The notes under the pieces were generated by a model. That model was not told the origin of the DNA. It worked only from the letters and a program-made list of their open reading frames with translations, and did no database searches. Positions 1 through 9,415 of a DNA stretch of 64,000 nt are shown here, one piece after another. The translations under genes were made by a program, and so were the position numbers. Source of the stretch: Bacillus halotolerans (GTDB taxonomy: Bacteria > Bacillota > Bacilli > Bacillales > Bacillaceae). Numbering within the stretch: position 1 is the first letter of the stretch; each line of letters starts with the position of its first letter. The stretch covers positions 55,742 to 119,741 of the forward strand of contig NZ_LPVF01000009.1 of NCBI RefSeq assembly GCF_001517105.1, read 5' to 3'.

Positions 1-447
1 ACCGTAAAGCAGATAGATGCAGATCGTTGTAATAATCGTATCTGATTTCAATTCAGTTACGGCGCGCACATCCTGGAAAATCGGATTAAACACAAAAAAC
101 ACGAGCAGCCAAAGCAGCAAGCCGTATAACATACCAGGCCACATCGTTTTCAAGCGTTTCAAGAGAAGATAATAAAGAAACGCCCCGCCAATCGAAATGA
201 TGCCAATCACAATGATGCTGATAATCGTTCCTAAACCATGTTTTTTCCACTCTCCGAGTACAAACGGCTGCAATATCATATTGGGGCTGATTTCGGAAAA
301 ATGAAATAAGTAGGCGATATAACCGACGAAACTCCATAATACGCCTCCGCAAAAACCCGTCGCCGCTACCCTGCCGCCCATTGGCACAGGCGGTCCCTGA
401 TTCTCTTTTGTTTGTTCGTTTTGATCTGTATTTTTTTCACTAGTCAT
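1..447 (-). CDS. yqhR: YqhR family membrane protein (3' part missing)
   Basis: Conserved Bacillus membrane protein of unknown function, cut by the left window edge; 149 codons from the start are visible and the frame is still open. The start ATG (complement 445-447) follows a strong SD, GGAGG, at about 456-460. The first 20 residues are polar (MTSEKNTDQNE), followed by several hydrophobic segments, the first being FCGGVLWSFVGYIAYLF, typical of a polytopic membrane protein. It is divergent from yqhQ. The assignment rests on my recognition of the sequence and the neighbouring order; no catalytic motif is visible. Confidence 0.8.
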   Translation of the reverse strand, partial: MTSEKNTDQNEQTKENQGPPVPMGGRVAATGFCGGVLWSFVGYIAYLFHFSEISPNMILQPFVLGEWKKHGLGTIISIIVIGIISIGGAFLYYLLLKRLKTMWPGMLYGLLLWLLVFFVFNPIFQDVRAVTELKSDTIITTICIYLLYG

Positions 448-678
448 AACGGCCACCTCCTTGTTAAAGTGTGCCCAAAAAATGAAATGTCAATAAAAAA
501 GCTCACACATTTTGACAGCAGCGAGTAAAATTTGAAAATAACGGGTATACTGCATGTAGAAAAAGCAAGGCTCTGGCAAATTTTCAGCCCGTCAATCTAG
601 AGGTTTCGCGCTGTTTCCTGTACAATAGAGTGAAAGGAAATAGTTAGCAATCCTAAAGAAATAGGCAGGTTGATGAAT

Positions 679-1632
679 ATGTCAAAACATAAAATTCCGC
701 CCGCTTACGGCGGGCAGGCGGTTGTGGAAGGCGTTATGTTTGGCGGAAAACACAATTACGTTACGGCCATACGAAGAACAGACGGAAGCATTGATTTCTT
801 CAAACTTCCCCGGAAACACAATCCGAAGCTGAACAGGGTAAAAAAAATACCATTTATAAGAGGGATCGCCGCTATTATTGAAGCGAGCGCTAACGGCACA
901 AAGCATTTGAATTTCTCGAGTGAACGCTACGGACTTGATCCGTCTGAGGACGAGACGCTTAAGGAAGAAAAAAAAACCTCGGGGCTGTCAATGTATCTCA
1001 GCCTTGCAGTGATCGGTGTCTTATCATTTTTGTTCAGTAAATTCGTATTTACATTGGTTCCTGTTTTCTTAGCTGAACTGACAAGACCGGTTTTTCCATC
1101 GGACACAGCGCAAGTCGCAGTTGAAAGTCTATTCAAATTGATTTTGCTGCTCGGTTATATTTATTTTTTATCCATGACACCGCTGATTAAAAGAGTGTTT
1201 CAATATCATGGAGCCGAACATAAGGTCATAAACTGTTATGAACAGAATTTGCCAATTACTGTAGAGAACGTTCAAAATCAATCACGGCTTCATTACCGCT
1301 GCGGGTCCAGCTTTATTTTATTTACCATTATTGTCGGTATGTTTGTATACTTGCTTGTTCCGACAGATCCGCTTTGGTTGCGTGTTATAGATCGTGTCGC
1401 TCTCATACCGATTGTACTTGGGATTTCCTTTGAAGTGCTGCAGCTGACAAATAAAGTGCGTGATATTCCCGGTTTGAAATGTCTCGGGTACCCGGGCCTC
1501 TGGCTTCAGCTGTTAACGACGAAAGAACCTAAGGATGACCAAGTAGAAGTTGCAATCGAAAGCTTTAACGAGCTTCTCAGACTCGAAGAAAGATCTGAAC
1601 AAAAAGAGCAGCCCTCTCACAACGTCATCTAA
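679..1632 (+). CDS. yqhQ: YqhQ, DUF1385 family membrane protein
   Basis: Member of the DUF1385/YqhQ family, polytopic membrane proteins without a settled biochemical role. The N-terminal AYGGQAVVEGVMF motif and the central YHGAEHKVINCYE segment, with its conserved His/Glu/Cys residues, are the family signatures. Hydrophobic helices lie at about residues 105-125, 150-165, 205-225 and 235-250. Three in-frame starts are possible (TTG 670, ATG 673, ATG 679). AGGCAGG at 663-669 is best spaced for ATG 679, although 673 is often annotated. A run of nine A near 968 is read in frame here. The C-terminal tail is charged and presumably cytoplasmic. Confidence 0.85.
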   Translation: MSKHKIPPAYGGQAVVEGVMFGGKHNYVTAIRRTDGSIDFFKLPRKHNPKLNRVKKIPFIRGIAAIIEASANGTKHLNFSSERYGLDPSEDETLKEEKKTSGLSMYLSLAVIGVLSFLFSKFVFTLVPVFLAELTRPVFPSDTAQVAVESLFKLILLLGYIYFLSMTPLIKRVFQYHGAEHKVINCYEQNLPITVENVQNQSRLHYRCGSSFILFTIIVGMFVYLLVPTDPLWLRVIDRVALIPIVLGISFEVLQLTNKVRDIPGLKCLGYPGLWLQLLTTKEPKDDQVEVAIESFNELLRLEERSEQKEQPSHNVI

Positions 1633-1671
1633 TATCCGTTGCCCTGCTATTACTTTCGGAGGTGGACAGTT

Positions 1672-2142
1672 ATGAATCATCGTGTACAACCTATTATTGC
1701 TGTATTAATTGCGCTGGGAGCGTTCGGTTTCCTCTATGTGCTGGTAACCAATCCCGGAGAAATGGCAAAAATGGCGATAACCGTCATCTTGGCAGGTATC
1801 ATTATTTATTTTATTGTGAAATATGTAATGAAGCGAAATACTGGCAGTGAAGGAGCGGCTTTTAAAAAAGCGGCCAAACAATCGCGGCGCCGGCTGAAAG
1901 AACAAAAAGCAAAGCACCGCGCCGGGCATAAAGGCCGGGTGAGCCATCTGCGAAGCGTTCCGAGCGCCAGCAAACCTAAGCCGATGATTCTCAAGAAAAA
2001 AAGCCAGACGCAGCTGACTGTCATAGAAGGCAAAAAAATAAAAAGAAAAACAGAGCGCTTTTTTAATAGGTCCACTGCTTTAAAAACTGCTCTGTCCGAC
2101 TTTTACCTAGCTCAATCAGGGCTAGTTTTTTTGTTGTGTTAA
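1672..2142 (+). CDS. yqhP: YqhP small membrane protein, C-terminus probably frameshifted
   Basis: Small protein of unknown function with two N-terminal membrane helices (about residues 7-24 and 31-50) and a very basic cytoplasmic tail rich in Lys/Arg. The ATG at 1672 follows the SD CGGAGGTGG. As written, the frame runs through an intrinsic terminator (2107-2132) and stops only at 2142, which is implausible. Adding one A to the A7 run at 2032-2038 makes translation stop at 2064-2066 after NKKKNRALF, before the terminator, giving 131 residues. I infer that the last 37 or so residues of the current frame are an artefact or a recent mutation. Confidence 0.75.
   Translation: MNHRVQPIIAVLIALGAFGFLYVLVTNPGEMAKMAITVILAGIIIYFIVKYVMKRNTGSEGAAFKKAAKQSRRRLKEQKAKHRAGHKGRVSHLRSVPSASKPKPMILKKKSQTQLTVIEGKKIKRKTERFFNRSTALKTALSDFYLAQSGLVFLLC
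2032..2095 (-). terminator. Possible terminator of yqhO
   Basis: On the minus strand ACAGAGC (complement 2089-2095) can pair with GCTCTGT (2050-2056), followed by a long U-rich tract (complement 2032-2049). The loop is large (32 nt) and the structure lies inside the yqhP tail, so this is tentative. Confidence 0.35.
2107..2132 (+). terminator. Intrinsic terminator of yqhQ-yqhP
   Basis: CTAGCTC (2107-2113), loop AATCA, GGGCTAG (2119-2125), then seven T. The stem is complete with one G-U pair. It lies inside the currently open yqhP frame and overlaps the convergent yqhO stop codon. Confidence 0.8.
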
Positions 2143-2937
2143 ATGAAATTCGGTCGCCATCACGTTGTCAACCGGAAGAAAAATGATATTTTGCTCATAG
2201 CGTGACGCGATATGTCTTGCGTCATGCGCATCCTTCATCGTTTCAAACAGAGCGCCAAACAGTTCAAAAGCGTTTCCGATATTTTTTTTCGGCCGCTCCC
2301 TTTCATTCGGCGCAAGCGTCACACCGATAACAGGTCGTTTTCTTTCTTTAGAAAACAGCCATATGGGAAAATTGCTTAAAACGCCCCCATCCACTACGGT
2401 GGCAGTTCCTGTATCTGTTTTTAATTTTATTGGTTCAAAAAAATAGGGAATGCTGCAGCTCATTCTTACCGCTCTGGCAACCGGAAACATATCCGGATTT
2501 AACCCGTAGCGGACCAAGTCATCCGGCAGCACGATCATTGTACCGTTTGTCAGATCCGAAGCGATGAGCCGCAAAGAGCCTTTTTTCAAATCGCCAAAGA
2601 CGCGTACGCCTTTCGCTCTTAAAAGGTCGGCGATCCACTTTTCTAATGTGTCTCCTTTAAACAAGCCCAAACGCCAGTAAATGGACACCCATTGGAGCAT
2701 TTTTAAGGGGAGAAATGAGTATCGCTGGTCCAGCAGCCTCTCTCCGTCCACTTCTTCAATCAAAGCGTGAATTTCCTTGCTTGAATAACCTGATGCAATA
2801 AAAGCGGCAATAACGGCGCCGGCGCTTGTGCCGGCAAGCCGTGCAAAGCGGAAGCCTTTTTCCTCAAGCGCTTCATAAGCGCCGGCAAGCGCCACGCCTT
2901 TTACCCCTCCGCCAGAAAACACACCGTCAATATACAT
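2122..2937 (-). CDS. yqhO: YqhO, patatin-like phospholipase family protein
   Basis: Patatin/NTE-type serine acyl hydrolase, probably acting on lipids. All three family motifs are present: the glycine-rich oxyanion loop GGGVKG near residue 9, the nucleophile elbow GTSAGA (Ser about residue 38), and DGG of the Ser-Asp dyad about residue 185. The ATG at 2937 was chosen because a longer frame start (2961) would translate through the SD GGAGGGGGAGGG; from 2937 the protein is 271 residues and starts MYIDGVFSGGG. There is no signal peptide, so it is probably cytoplasmic. It is convergent with yqhP, and the physiological substrate is unknown. Confidence 0.85.
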   Translation of the reverse strand: MYIDGVFSGGGVKGVALAGAYEALEEKGFRFARLAGTSAGAVIAAFIASGYSSKEIHALIEEVDGERLLDQRYSFLPLKMLQWVSIYWRLGLFKGDTLEKWIADLLRAKGVRVFGDLKKGSLRLIASDLTNGTMIVLPDDLVRYGLNPDMFPVARAVRMSCSIPYFFEPIKLKTDTGTATVVDGGVLSNFPIWLFSKERKRPVIGVTLAPNERERPKKNIGNAFELFGALFETMKDAHDARHIASRYEQNIIFLPVDNVMATEFHLTQQKN

Positions 2938-3030
2938 CCCATACCCTCCCCCTCCATCCAATGGCTTACTATCATTTTAAGAAAAAACGCGAAGAAATAG
3001 ACCAATGAATGAAGCAGGGCGCATTTCATC

Positions 3031-3065
3031 AAAAAAAGGCGGCCTCCTTTGAGACCCGCCTTTTT
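3031..3065 (-). terminator. Terminator of mntR
   Basis: GGCGG (3038-3042) pairs with CCGCC (3056-3060), extended by A5/T5 on the flanks; on the minus strand it ends in a U tract. The structure begins inside the last codon of mntR. Confidence 0.8.
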
Positions 3066-3492
3066 ACTGATTATGATGTTCTGTTTTCTTTTGGATTGAT
3101 TTCAGCTCTTTTTTACGCGCATCGTCTTCTTCAAAATATTGAACAAGATCACCGATGCGATCAATGCTGTTCCAGCTTAAATGATGCTCGATTCCTTCGA
3201 CATCGTTATATATTTTCTCTTCATCAACACCAATGATTCTTAAAAACTGCTCAAGCAATTCATGTCTGTATACTAGCCGTTTGCCTATTTTCTTTCCTTT
3301 AGACGTTAGCACGAGACCGCGATATTTTTCATAAATTAAATATTCGTCTTTATCTAGTTTTTGAACCATTTTTGTTACAGAGGAGGGGTGGACTGCCAAT
3401 GCTTCCGCGATATCAGAAACCCTTGCATATCCTTTTTCTTCAATCAGCATATAAATCTGTTCAATATAATCTTCCATACTTGGTGTCGTCAT
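3064..3492 (-). CDS. mntR: MntR, manganese-responsive transcriptional repressor
   Basis: DtxR-family Mn2+ sensor that represses manganese uptake genes (mntH and mntABCD in B. subtilis) and activates efflux genes. It is 142 residues from the ATG at 3492, preceded by GGGAGGG. An N-terminal winged helix (about 1-70, [12 protein letters not shown] being the recognition helix) is followed by the metal-binding and dimer domain. All known metal ligands are at their usual numbers: Asp8, Glu11, His77, Glu99, Glu102 and His103. It is monocistronic, and none of its known target genes lies in the window. Confidence 0.97.
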   Translation of the reverse strand: MTTPSMEDYIEQIYMLIEEKGYARVSDIAEALAVHPSSVTKMVQKLDKDEYLIYEKYRGLVLTSKGKKIGKRLVYRHELLEQFLRIIGVDEEKIYNDVEGIEHHLSWNSIDRIGDLVQYFEEDDARKKELKSIQKKTEHHNQ

Positions 3493-3592
3493 CGAAACCC
3501 TCCCAAAAAGCACCTTAACTTTATAAATCATTACAAGTTTACACTAATGAACTTGAAAAAACAAGGATGCTCTGCAGGCCAAAAAGCCCTTT

Positions 3593-4429
3593 TTACCGCT
3601 TATAATTCCATTCATCAGAAGCATATTTTGTTTCTGCTAAGTCCTGAACAAAATCAAGCTCTTCCTGGGATAATTCGTACGGCTCCAAGTGAATATTCAA
3701 ACCGGTTTCAAATCCGGATTTAAAAGCCTTGCGTGCATCGTCCATCGTCACCGGGTGATCGGTGAGTTCATTAATCGCAACCGCTTTATTTTTAAAATTG
3801 CGCTGCATCCGCTCTCTGACTCTTTCACTCGGATACAAAAACAGATCAAACAGCTTGTCCTCATCCAAATCAAGCAGAATGGAGCCGTGCTGAAGGATGA
3901 CGCCTTTTTGTCTCGTTTGCGCGCTTCCCGCCACCTTGCGTCCCTCGACAACAAGCTCATACCAGGACGGCGCGTCAAAACAAACGGATGAGCGCGGGTT
4001 CTTTAAGCTTTCTTTTTCTTTTTCGGTTCTCGGAATGGCAAAATAAGCGTCCAGACCAAGATTTCTAAAGCCTTGGAGTATGCCTTCTGAAATAACCCGA
4101 TATGCCTCGGTTACAGTCGCCGGCATTTCCGGATGATCCTCAGAAACGATTACACTGTATGTCAATTCCTGATCGTGGAGCACCCCTCTTCCTCCGGTCG
4201 GTCGTCTGACAAATCCAAGATTATACTTATGTACTGCTTCAAAATTGATTTCCTTTTTAATATTTTGAAAATAACCTACAGAAAGCGTCGCCGGATTCCA
4301 GCCGTAAAAACGGATGACCGGAGGAATTTTCTTTTCACTGTGCCAATATAAAAGCGCTTCATCAAGCGCCATATTGAATGCCGGGCTTGCATTTCCTGAG
4401 TCTATAAACCGCCAAGTTTCTTTTTCCAT
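3593..4429 (-). CDS. lipM: LipM, octanoyl-[ACP]:GcvH octanoyltransferase
   Basis: Transfers octanoate from acyl carrier protein to GcvH, the first step of lipoate assembly in B. subtilis; LipL then moves it to the 2-oxoacid dehydrogenases. It is 278 residues, with the biotin/lipoate ligase-type motif [12 protein letters not shown] at 75-86, the catalytic cysteine at 150 ([10 protein letters not shown]) and a conserved lysine at 165 (GRKVAGSAQ). The ATG at 4429 is close to an AAGGAAGG-type SD. It lies just downstream of the glycine-cleavage operon on the same strand, separated by yqhL, which fits its GcvH substrate. Confidence 0.95.
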   Translation of the reverse strand: MEKETWRFIDSGNASPAFNMALDEALLYWHSEKKIPPVIRFYGWNPATLSVGYFQNIKKEINFEAVHKYNLGFVRRPTGGRGVLHDQELTYSVIVSEDHPEMPATVTEAYRVISEGILQGFRNLGLDAYFAIPRTEKEKESLKNPRSSVCFDAPSWYELVVEGRKVAGSAQTRQKGVILQHGSILLDLDEDKLFDLFLYPSERVRERMQRNFKNKAVAINELTDHPVTMDDARKAFKSGFETGLNIHLEPYELSQEELDFVQDLAETKYASDEWNYKR

Positions 4430-4510
4430 TTTGAGACCTTCCTTACCGTTTTAATAGAATCAGTTTAACAAACTGCCGGGAAAATGAAAAATATTTTAGT
4501 TCCATTATGG

Positions 4511-4539
4511 ATGACAATCGCGCCGTGCTTTACTATAAT
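4511..4539 (+). promoter_or_regulatory. Sigma-A-type promoter of yqhL
   Basis: ATGACA (4511-4516), a 17-nt spacer, then TATAAT (4534-4539); about 75 nt of leader precede the gene. Confidence 0.65.
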
Positions 4540-4619
4540 AGTATTTGTCGAAAACGTCTCTATGCCCTTGTTTAAAGAAGCAGGGTTTTGATTTTATACG
4601 TTAAAGGAGTAGAATCACA

Positions 4620-5000
4620 TTGTCTAATATGATCGTTTTAATTATTTTTGCTGCGTTTATCGTCTATATGATTGCTTCATATGTCTATCAGCAGCGAATT
4701 ATGAAAACACTTTCGGAAGAAGAATTCCGCGCTGGTTACCGCAAAGCGCAGCTTATCGACGTTCGTGAACCGAATGAATTTGATGGGGGACATATTTTAG
4801 GCGCCCGCAACATTCCGCTTTCTCAGCTGAAACAGAGAAAAAATGAAATCCGGCCGGACAAGCCTGTCTATCTGTACTGCCAGAACAGTGTCCGCAGCGG
4901 ACGCGCGGCACAAACCCTGCGCAAAAACGGCTACACTGAGATTTATAACCTTAAAGGCGGCTTTAAAAAATGGGGCGGAAAAATCAAAGCCAAAAATTAA
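4620..5000 (+). CDS. yqhL: YqhL, membrane-anchored rhodanese-like protein
   Basis: Single-domain rhodanese (sulfurtransferase-like) with an N-terminal membrane anchor at about residues 4-22. The fold starts with LIDVREPNEFDGGHI, and the active-site cysteine is Cys87 in YCQNSVRSG, a six-residue loop typical of active rhodaneses. The protein is 126 residues and begins at TTG 4620, 8 nt after AAAGGAG. It is transcribed alone between its own promoter and a shared terminator. The sulfur acceptor is unknown. Confidence 0.9.
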   Translation: MSNMIVLIIFAAFIVYMIASYVYQQRIMKTLSEEEFRAGYRKAQLIDVREPNEFDGGHILGARNIPLSQLKQRKNEIRPDKPVYLYCQNSVRSGRAAQTLRKNGYTEIYNLKGGFKKWGGKIKAKN

Positions 5001-5005
5001 AAAAA

Positions 5006-5029
5006 CAGCTGTCTGATATCAGACAGCTG
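5006..5029. terminator. Bidirectional terminator between yqhL and gcvPB
   Basis: A perfect 24-nt palindrome (CAGCTGTCTGAT and its complement) flanked by A7 on the left and T6 on the right, so it can end both the yqhL transcript and the convergent gcv operon. Confidence 0.9.
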
Positions 5030-5033
5030 TTTT

Positions 5034-6515
5034 TTATTTTACAAGTTCGCTGCTTACGTTTTTCTCGTATCTAAGTACAGGCTGTCTCGCTGCTTTTGTT
5101 TCATCCATTCTTTTGACGATTGTTGTATGCGGAGCCTCCTGTACGAGCTCCGGAGTTTCCTCTGCTTCTTTCGCAATTTGGATCATAGCATCAATAAACG
5201 CATCCAGCGTTTCCTTGGATTCTGTCTCTGTCGGCTCAATCATGATGCACTCCTCAACATTAAGCGGGAAATAAATTGTAGGCGGATGATAGCCGAAATC
5301 GAGCAGCCGTTTTGCAATATCCAGCGTACGCACCCCAAGCTTTTTCTGGCGTTTCCCTGACAATACAAATTCGTGCTTGCAATGACGGTCAAACGGCAGA
5401 TCGTAATAAGGGGCAAGCTTTCTCATCATATAGTTGGCGTTCAGCACCGCGTTTTCAGTAACGGCCTTTAACCCGTCCGGGCCCATAGAGCGGATATACG
5501 TATACGCTCTGACATTGATGCCGAAGTTGCCGTAATAAGGCTTAACACGGCCGATCGCGTGAGGGCGGTCATAGTCAAAAGTAAACCGGCCTTCTTTTTT
5601 GATTAAAACGGGTTTTGGCAGATAAGGAATCAGATCTTCTTTTACGCCAACCGGACCTGAACCCGGACCGCCTCCGCCGTGAGGCCCTGTAAAGGTTTTA
5701 TGCAAATTAAGATGCACCACATCAAATCCCATATCACCGGGTCTCGCTTTACTTAACACGGCATTTAAATTAGCGCCGTCATAATACAGCTTTCCTCCGG
5801 CTTGGTGAACGATTTCCGCCATCTCGGTGATCTGCTCCTCAAATAATCCGAGTGTATTCGGATTCGTCAGCATAAGAGCTGCGGTTTCTTCATTCACCGC
5901 TCTTTTTAAATCCTCTAAATCAACAAGCCCGTTTTCATTCGATTTCACCGTCACCGTTTCAAAACCGGCAACTGTTGCAGACGCAGGATTTGTCCCATGA
6001 GCTGAATCGGGGACAATGACCTTTGTCCGTTTCATATCTCCGCGCGCCTCATGATAAGCGCGGATCATCATCAGTCCCGTCCATTCGCCATGCGCCCCCG
6101 CCGCGGGCTGAAGCGTGACCTCATCCATTCCCGTAATTTCCTCGAGATGCTTGCTTAAGTCATATAAAAGCTCCAAAGCGCCTTGCACTGTGTCTTCGTC
6201 CTGAAGAGGATGAATCGCGGCAAAACCGGGAATCCGAGCGATTTTTTCATTCAATTTCGGATTGTATTTCATTGTACAGGAACCGAGCGGGTAAAAGCCC
6301 GAATCAACCCCGTGGTTCCGTCTGGACAATGCTGTGTAATGCCGCATAATATCCAGCTCAGAAACCTCCGGCAGCTCTGCGTCCTCATCCCGGATATAGC
6401 TGTCTGACAAGAGGTCCTCCACTTCCATTTCCGGTACGTCAAGCTCCGGCAGACTGTAGCCGACACGGCCTTCTCTTGAAAGCTCAAAAATAAGTGCCTG
6501 ATCCTGATTATTCAT
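5034..6515 (-). CDS. gcvPB: GcvPB, glycine decarboxylase (P protein) subunit 2
   Basis: PLP-binding subunit of the two-subunit glycine dehydrogenase (decarboxylating), which decarboxylates glycine and passes aminomethyl to lipoyl-GcvH. The Schiff-base lysine lies in [15 protein letters not shown], and the glycine-rich loop after it is diagnostic. The start was placed at ATG 6515 ([10 protein letters not shown]) behind GGGGGA rather than at an upstream ATG lying inside gcvPA; it overlaps the gcvPA stop by 8 nt, implying translational coupling. It is 493 residues and the last gene of the riboswitch-controlled operon. Its C-terminus abuts the terminator. Confidence 0.95.
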   Translation of the reverse strand: MNNQDQALIFELSREGRVGYSLPELDVPEMEVEDLLSDSYIRDEDAELPEVSELDIMRHYTALSRRNHGVDSGFYPLGSCTMKYNPKLNEKIARIPGFAAIHPLQDEDTVQGALELLYDLSKHLEEITGMDEVTLQPAAGAHGEWTGLMMIRAYHEARGDMKRTKVIVPDSAHGTNPASATVAGFETVTVKSNENGLVDLEDLKRAVNEETAALMLTNPNTLGLFEEQITEMAEIVHQAGGKLYYDGANLNAVLSKARPGDMGFDVVHLNLHKTFTGPHGGGGPGSGPVGVKEDLIPYLPKPVLIKKEGRFTFDYDRPHAIGRVKPYYGNFGINVRAYTYIRSMGPDGLKAVTENAVLNANYMMRKLAPYYDLPFDRHCKHEFVLSGKRQKKLGVRTLDIAKRLLDFGYHPPTIYFPLNVEECIMIEPTETESKETLDAFIDAMIQIAKEAEETPELVQEAPHTTIVKRMDETKAARQPVLRYEKNVSSELVK

Positions 6516-7854
6516 GGCGATCCCCCAATTCCTTAATGAGTGCATCAATTTCTTCTTTTGTTCTCAGCTCTGTTACGGCAATAAGCATATGGCGGTCAAG
6601 CTCCGGATACGTCAGACCCAAATCGTAGCCGCCGATGATCCCTTTTGTCAGCAATCTTTGATTTACCGATTTCACAGGTTCATCTAGTTTGATAACGAAT
6701 TCGTTAAACATCGGCCCGTCAAACATTACGGTGAGCCCCGCTTTTTTCGCTTCTTGCTTAGCATAATTAGCTTTTAAGAGATTTTGGCGGGCGATTTCTT
6801 TTACGCCGTTTTTCCCGAGAGCCGTCATGGCGACGGAAGCGGCCAGTGCGTTTAATGCCTGGTTCGAGCAGATGTTTGAGGTCGCCTTATCCCTGCGAAT
6901 ATGCTGCTCTCTGGCTTGCAAGGTAAGCACAAAACCTCTTTTTCCGTTTTCATCCTCCGTTTGTCCGACGAGGCGGCCCGGCACCTTTCTCATTAATTTT
7001 TTCGTGACCGCAAAAAACCCGCAATGGGGTCCGCCGTATGCGGAAGGAATCCCGAATGGCTGTGCGTCGCCAACCACAATATCGGCCTGAAAAGCGCCCG
7101 GCGGGGTCAGAAGTCCCAATGCAAGCGGATTGGCTGAGACAATAAACATGGATTTTCCCTGATGAGCGATTGGCTCAATATCCTTCAACGGCTCAATCAG
7201 ACCAAAAAAGTTCGGGTACTGCACAATGACCGCCGCCGTATCGTCACAAACGGTTTCGCGCAAAGCATCAAGATCAGTCACTCCATTTGCGGCAGGGACT
7301 TCAACAACTTCAATATACTGTCCTTTTGCATATGTTTTCAGCACTTCTCTCGATTCAGGGTGCACGGTTGTTGACACCACAATTTTTTTCTTTTTCGTAT
7401 GTCCGGAGGCAAGCATCGCAGCTTCCGCCAAGGCTGTTCCGCCATCATACATAGAAGAGTTGCTGATATCCATGCCAGTTAATTCACAAATCATCGTTTG
7501 AAACTCGAAAATCGCCTGAAGCTCCCCTTGAGAAATTTCCGGCTGATATGGTGTATAAGCTGTATAAAACTCAGACCTTGAAATGACATGATCCACAATA
7601 ACCGGCTGATAATGATCATATACACCAGCGCCTAAGAAAGATGCGTATTGAACGGTATCACAGTTTTTAGACGCCAGCTTTGTCAGTTCTTTTGTTAATT
7701 CTGTTTCTGATTTTGCCTTTTTGATTTGATACTCTTTTTTAAATCTGACGTTCTCCGGTATATCGGCGAATAAATCATCGATCGTGTTTGCGCCGATGGC
7801 ATCAAGCATTTCCTGTTTATCCTTTTCTGTCGCGGGCAAATAGCGGTGCTTCAT
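6508..7854 (-). CDS. gcvPA: GcvPA, glycine decarboxylase (P protein) subunit 1
   Basis: First subunit of the heterodimeric P protein of the glycine cleavage system. It is 448 residues from ATG 7854 ([13 protein letters not shown]), behind GGAGAGGGG. It shares the aminotransferase-like fold but lacks the PLP lysine loop found in GcvPB, as expected. Recognisable blocks are [31 protein letters not shown] and [15 protein letters not shown]. It lies 29 nt downstream of gcvT and overlaps gcvPB, in one operon controlled by glycine. Confidence 0.95.
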   Translation of the reverse strand: MKHRYLPATEKDKQEMLDAIGANTIDDLFADIPENVRFKKEYQIKKAKSETELTKELTKLASKNCDTVQYASFLGAGVYDHYQPVIVDHVISRSEFYTAYTPYQPEISQGELQAIFEFQTMICELTGMDISNSSMYDGGTALAEAAMLASGHTKKKKIVVSTTVHPESREVLKTYAKGQYIEVVEVPAANGVTDLDALRETVCDDTAAVIVQYPNFFGLIEPLKDIEPIAHQGKSMFIVSANPLALGLLTPPGAFQADIVVGDAQPFGIPSAYGGPHCGFFAVTKKLMRKVPGRLVGQTEDENGKRGFVLTLQAREQHIRRDKATSNICSNQALNALAASVAMTALGKNGVKEIARQNLLKANYAKQEAKKAGLTVMFDGPMFNEFVIKLDEPVKSVNQRLLTKGIIGGYDLGLTYPELDRHMLIAVTELRTKEEIDALIKELGDRHE

Positions 7855-7883
7855 GTGTTGACCCCTCTCCAAAGAAAAAATTT

Positions 7884-8972
7884 TTAGCGTTTATAAAATG
7901 GTGTTTTAACTACCTTTGCTTTCACTAATTTTTTGCGAATCTCCACTTCTACAACAGTTCCGATCTCACTCGCTCCAGCATCAACCAAGGCAAGGCCCAC
8001 GTTTTTCCCCAATGTCGGTGACTGGGTGCCTGTTGTCACCTTTCCGACGGACTTGCCGCTTTGAAACACTTCATATCCGTGTCTCGGTATTCCTTTTTCA
8101 ATCATTTCAAGACCGACGAGCTTTCGTTTCGCCCCGTTTTCTTTCTGTTCACTCAATACAGACTTCCCGAAAAAATCAGATTCTTTTTTGTGTTTTACGG
8201 CAAAGCCTATACCTGCTTCAACCGGCGTGATATCCCGAGTCAGCTCCTGGCCATAGAGCGGGAGCTTCGCTTCAAATCTGAGTGTATCACGCGCCCCTAG
8301 CCCGCATGGCATAAGCCCGTGTTCTTCACCCGCTTCAATGATTTGTTTCCAAATTCGGACGGCGTCATCAGCACGGCAGTAAATTTCGAACCCGTCTTCA
8401 CCCGTATAGCCGGTGCGCGAAATGAGTGCTTTGCAGCCGCTGATATCAGCTTCATCAATAAATGCAAATGGTTTTAAAGCAGACACATCTGAAGCTGTCA
8501 GATTTTTTAAAATTGTTTCTGCCTTCGGGCCCTGCACGGCCAAAAGCGCAATCTGATCTGACAAATTGTCAATCTGGACATCTCCTGCTGCGTGTTCTTT
8601 GAGCCAAGCAAGATCTTTATCTATATTTGAAGCATTTATGACAAGCAAATAGCGGTTTTCAGCTTTTTGATAGATGAGTAAATCATCAACGGTGCCGCCA
8701 TCCGGATAGCACATCGCGGTATATTGCGCACGGCCGGTTTTTAACGCGGATACATCATTTGTCATCAGCTTTTGTAAAAAAGATAAGCTGTCATCCCCTG
8801 TGATTTCGACTTCCCCCATATGAGATACATCAAACAGCCCGGCTGCTGTTCGGACAGCCTCATGCTCTTTTTTGATTGAAGAAAATTGAACAGGAAGCTC
8901 CCAGCCTCCGAAATCAATCGTTTTCCCTCCATATTCCTTATACAATTCAAATAACGGTGTTCTTTTCAGCAT
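7884..8972 (-). CDS. gcvT: GcvT, aminomethyltransferase (T protein)
   Basis: Transfers the methylene group from aminomethyl-lipoyl-GcvH to tetrahydrofolate and releases ammonia. It is 362 residues from ATG 8972 ([17 protein letters not shown]), preceded by GGGGAGGAA; an upstream ATG at 9035 lies in the leader and was rejected. The folate-binding core [13 protein letters not shown] and the C-terminal [17 protein letters not shown] are typical. It is the first gene of the gcv operon, directly behind the glycine riboswitch and its expression-platform terminator. Confidence 0.96.
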   Translation of the reverse strand: MLKRTPLFELYKEYGGKTIDFGGWELPVQFSSIKKEHEAVRTAAGLFDVSHMGEVEITGDDSLSFLQKLMTNDVSALKTGRAQYTAMCYPDGGTVDDLLIYQKAENRYLLVINASNIDKDLAWLKEHAAGDVQIDNLSDQIALLAVQGPKAETILKNLTASDVSALKPFAFIDEADISGCKALISRTGYTGEDGFEIYCRADDAVRIWKQIIEAGEEHGLMPCGLGARDTLRFEAKLPLYGQELTRDITPVEAGIGFAVKHKKESDFFGKSVLSEQKENGAKRKLVGLEMIEKGIPRHGYEVFQSGKSVGKVTTGTQSPTLGKNVGLALVDAGASEIGTVVEVEIRKKLVKAKVVKTPFYKR

Positions 8973-9014
8973 CAAATTCCTCCCCTTTTTCAACGGCGCA
9001 GCTAAAAAAACATA

Positions 9015-9063
9015 CAAAAAAGGACAGAGAAACACCTCATATTAAATGAAGGTTCTCTGTCCT
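9015..9063 (-). terminator. Riboswitch-controlled terminator before gcvT
   Basis: AGGACAGAGAA (9021-9031) pairs perfectly with TTCTCTGTCCT (9053-9063), and the minus-strand transcript continues with U6. It lies immediately after the second glycine aptamer and about 40 nt before gcvT, and is the expected OFF structure. Confidence 0.85.
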
Positions 9064-9245
9064 GGCACCTGAAAGTTTACTTTGCAATAGCAAAGACGTC
9101 CCCTTTGGTGGCTTGCGCATTTCACACAAACACTCTCCAGAGTTGCGTCGAGCAAGAGTTCTTTTGCCTGAGAGATTCACTCCGCAGTTTGCTCCTTCGG
9201 CGCCTGTATCCCGGTTTTCTCGGTCAGGTCTCTCCCCTTGCTGTC
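9064..9245 (-). promoter_or_regulatory. Tandem glycine riboswitch (gcvT motif)
   Basis: Minus-strand leader of gcvT containing two glycine aptamers. The first (about 9145-9245) has GGGGAGAGACC, CGCCGAAGGAGCAAAC and CTCTCAGGCAAAAG. The second (about 9064-9144) has CTGGAGAG, GCCACCAAAGGGG and AAACTTTCAGG. Glycine binding would favour antitermination and switch on gcvT-gcvPA-gcvPB. The boundaries are approximate because I could not run a covariance model. Confidence 0.92.
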
Positions 9246-9277
9246 ATTCGCTCATATTTTCATGCTGTTATGGACAT

Positions 9278-9283
9278 ACTATA
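9278..9283 (-). promoter_or_regulatory. Probable extended -10 of the gcv promoter
   Basis: Minus strand TTGCTATAGT contains an extended -10 (TGC-TATAGT). No good -35 hexamer is visible. The start would fall near 9271, about 25 nt before the first aptamer. Confidence 0.45.
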
Positions 9284-9415
9284 GCAATATCTTACATCAA
9301 ATACATACTCATATCCTACCATCATCACTATATGCGGGGCAACAGCAATTTGGGCGGATTTTTCTTATATTGTTCATTTTAAAAATTGAAGAATATGAAA
9401 GGCGGTTTCACAGCA

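Noticed and set aside
86..352. Minus-strand frame inside yqhR
   Set aside because: Shadow of yqhR in another frame; no SD or conserved motif.
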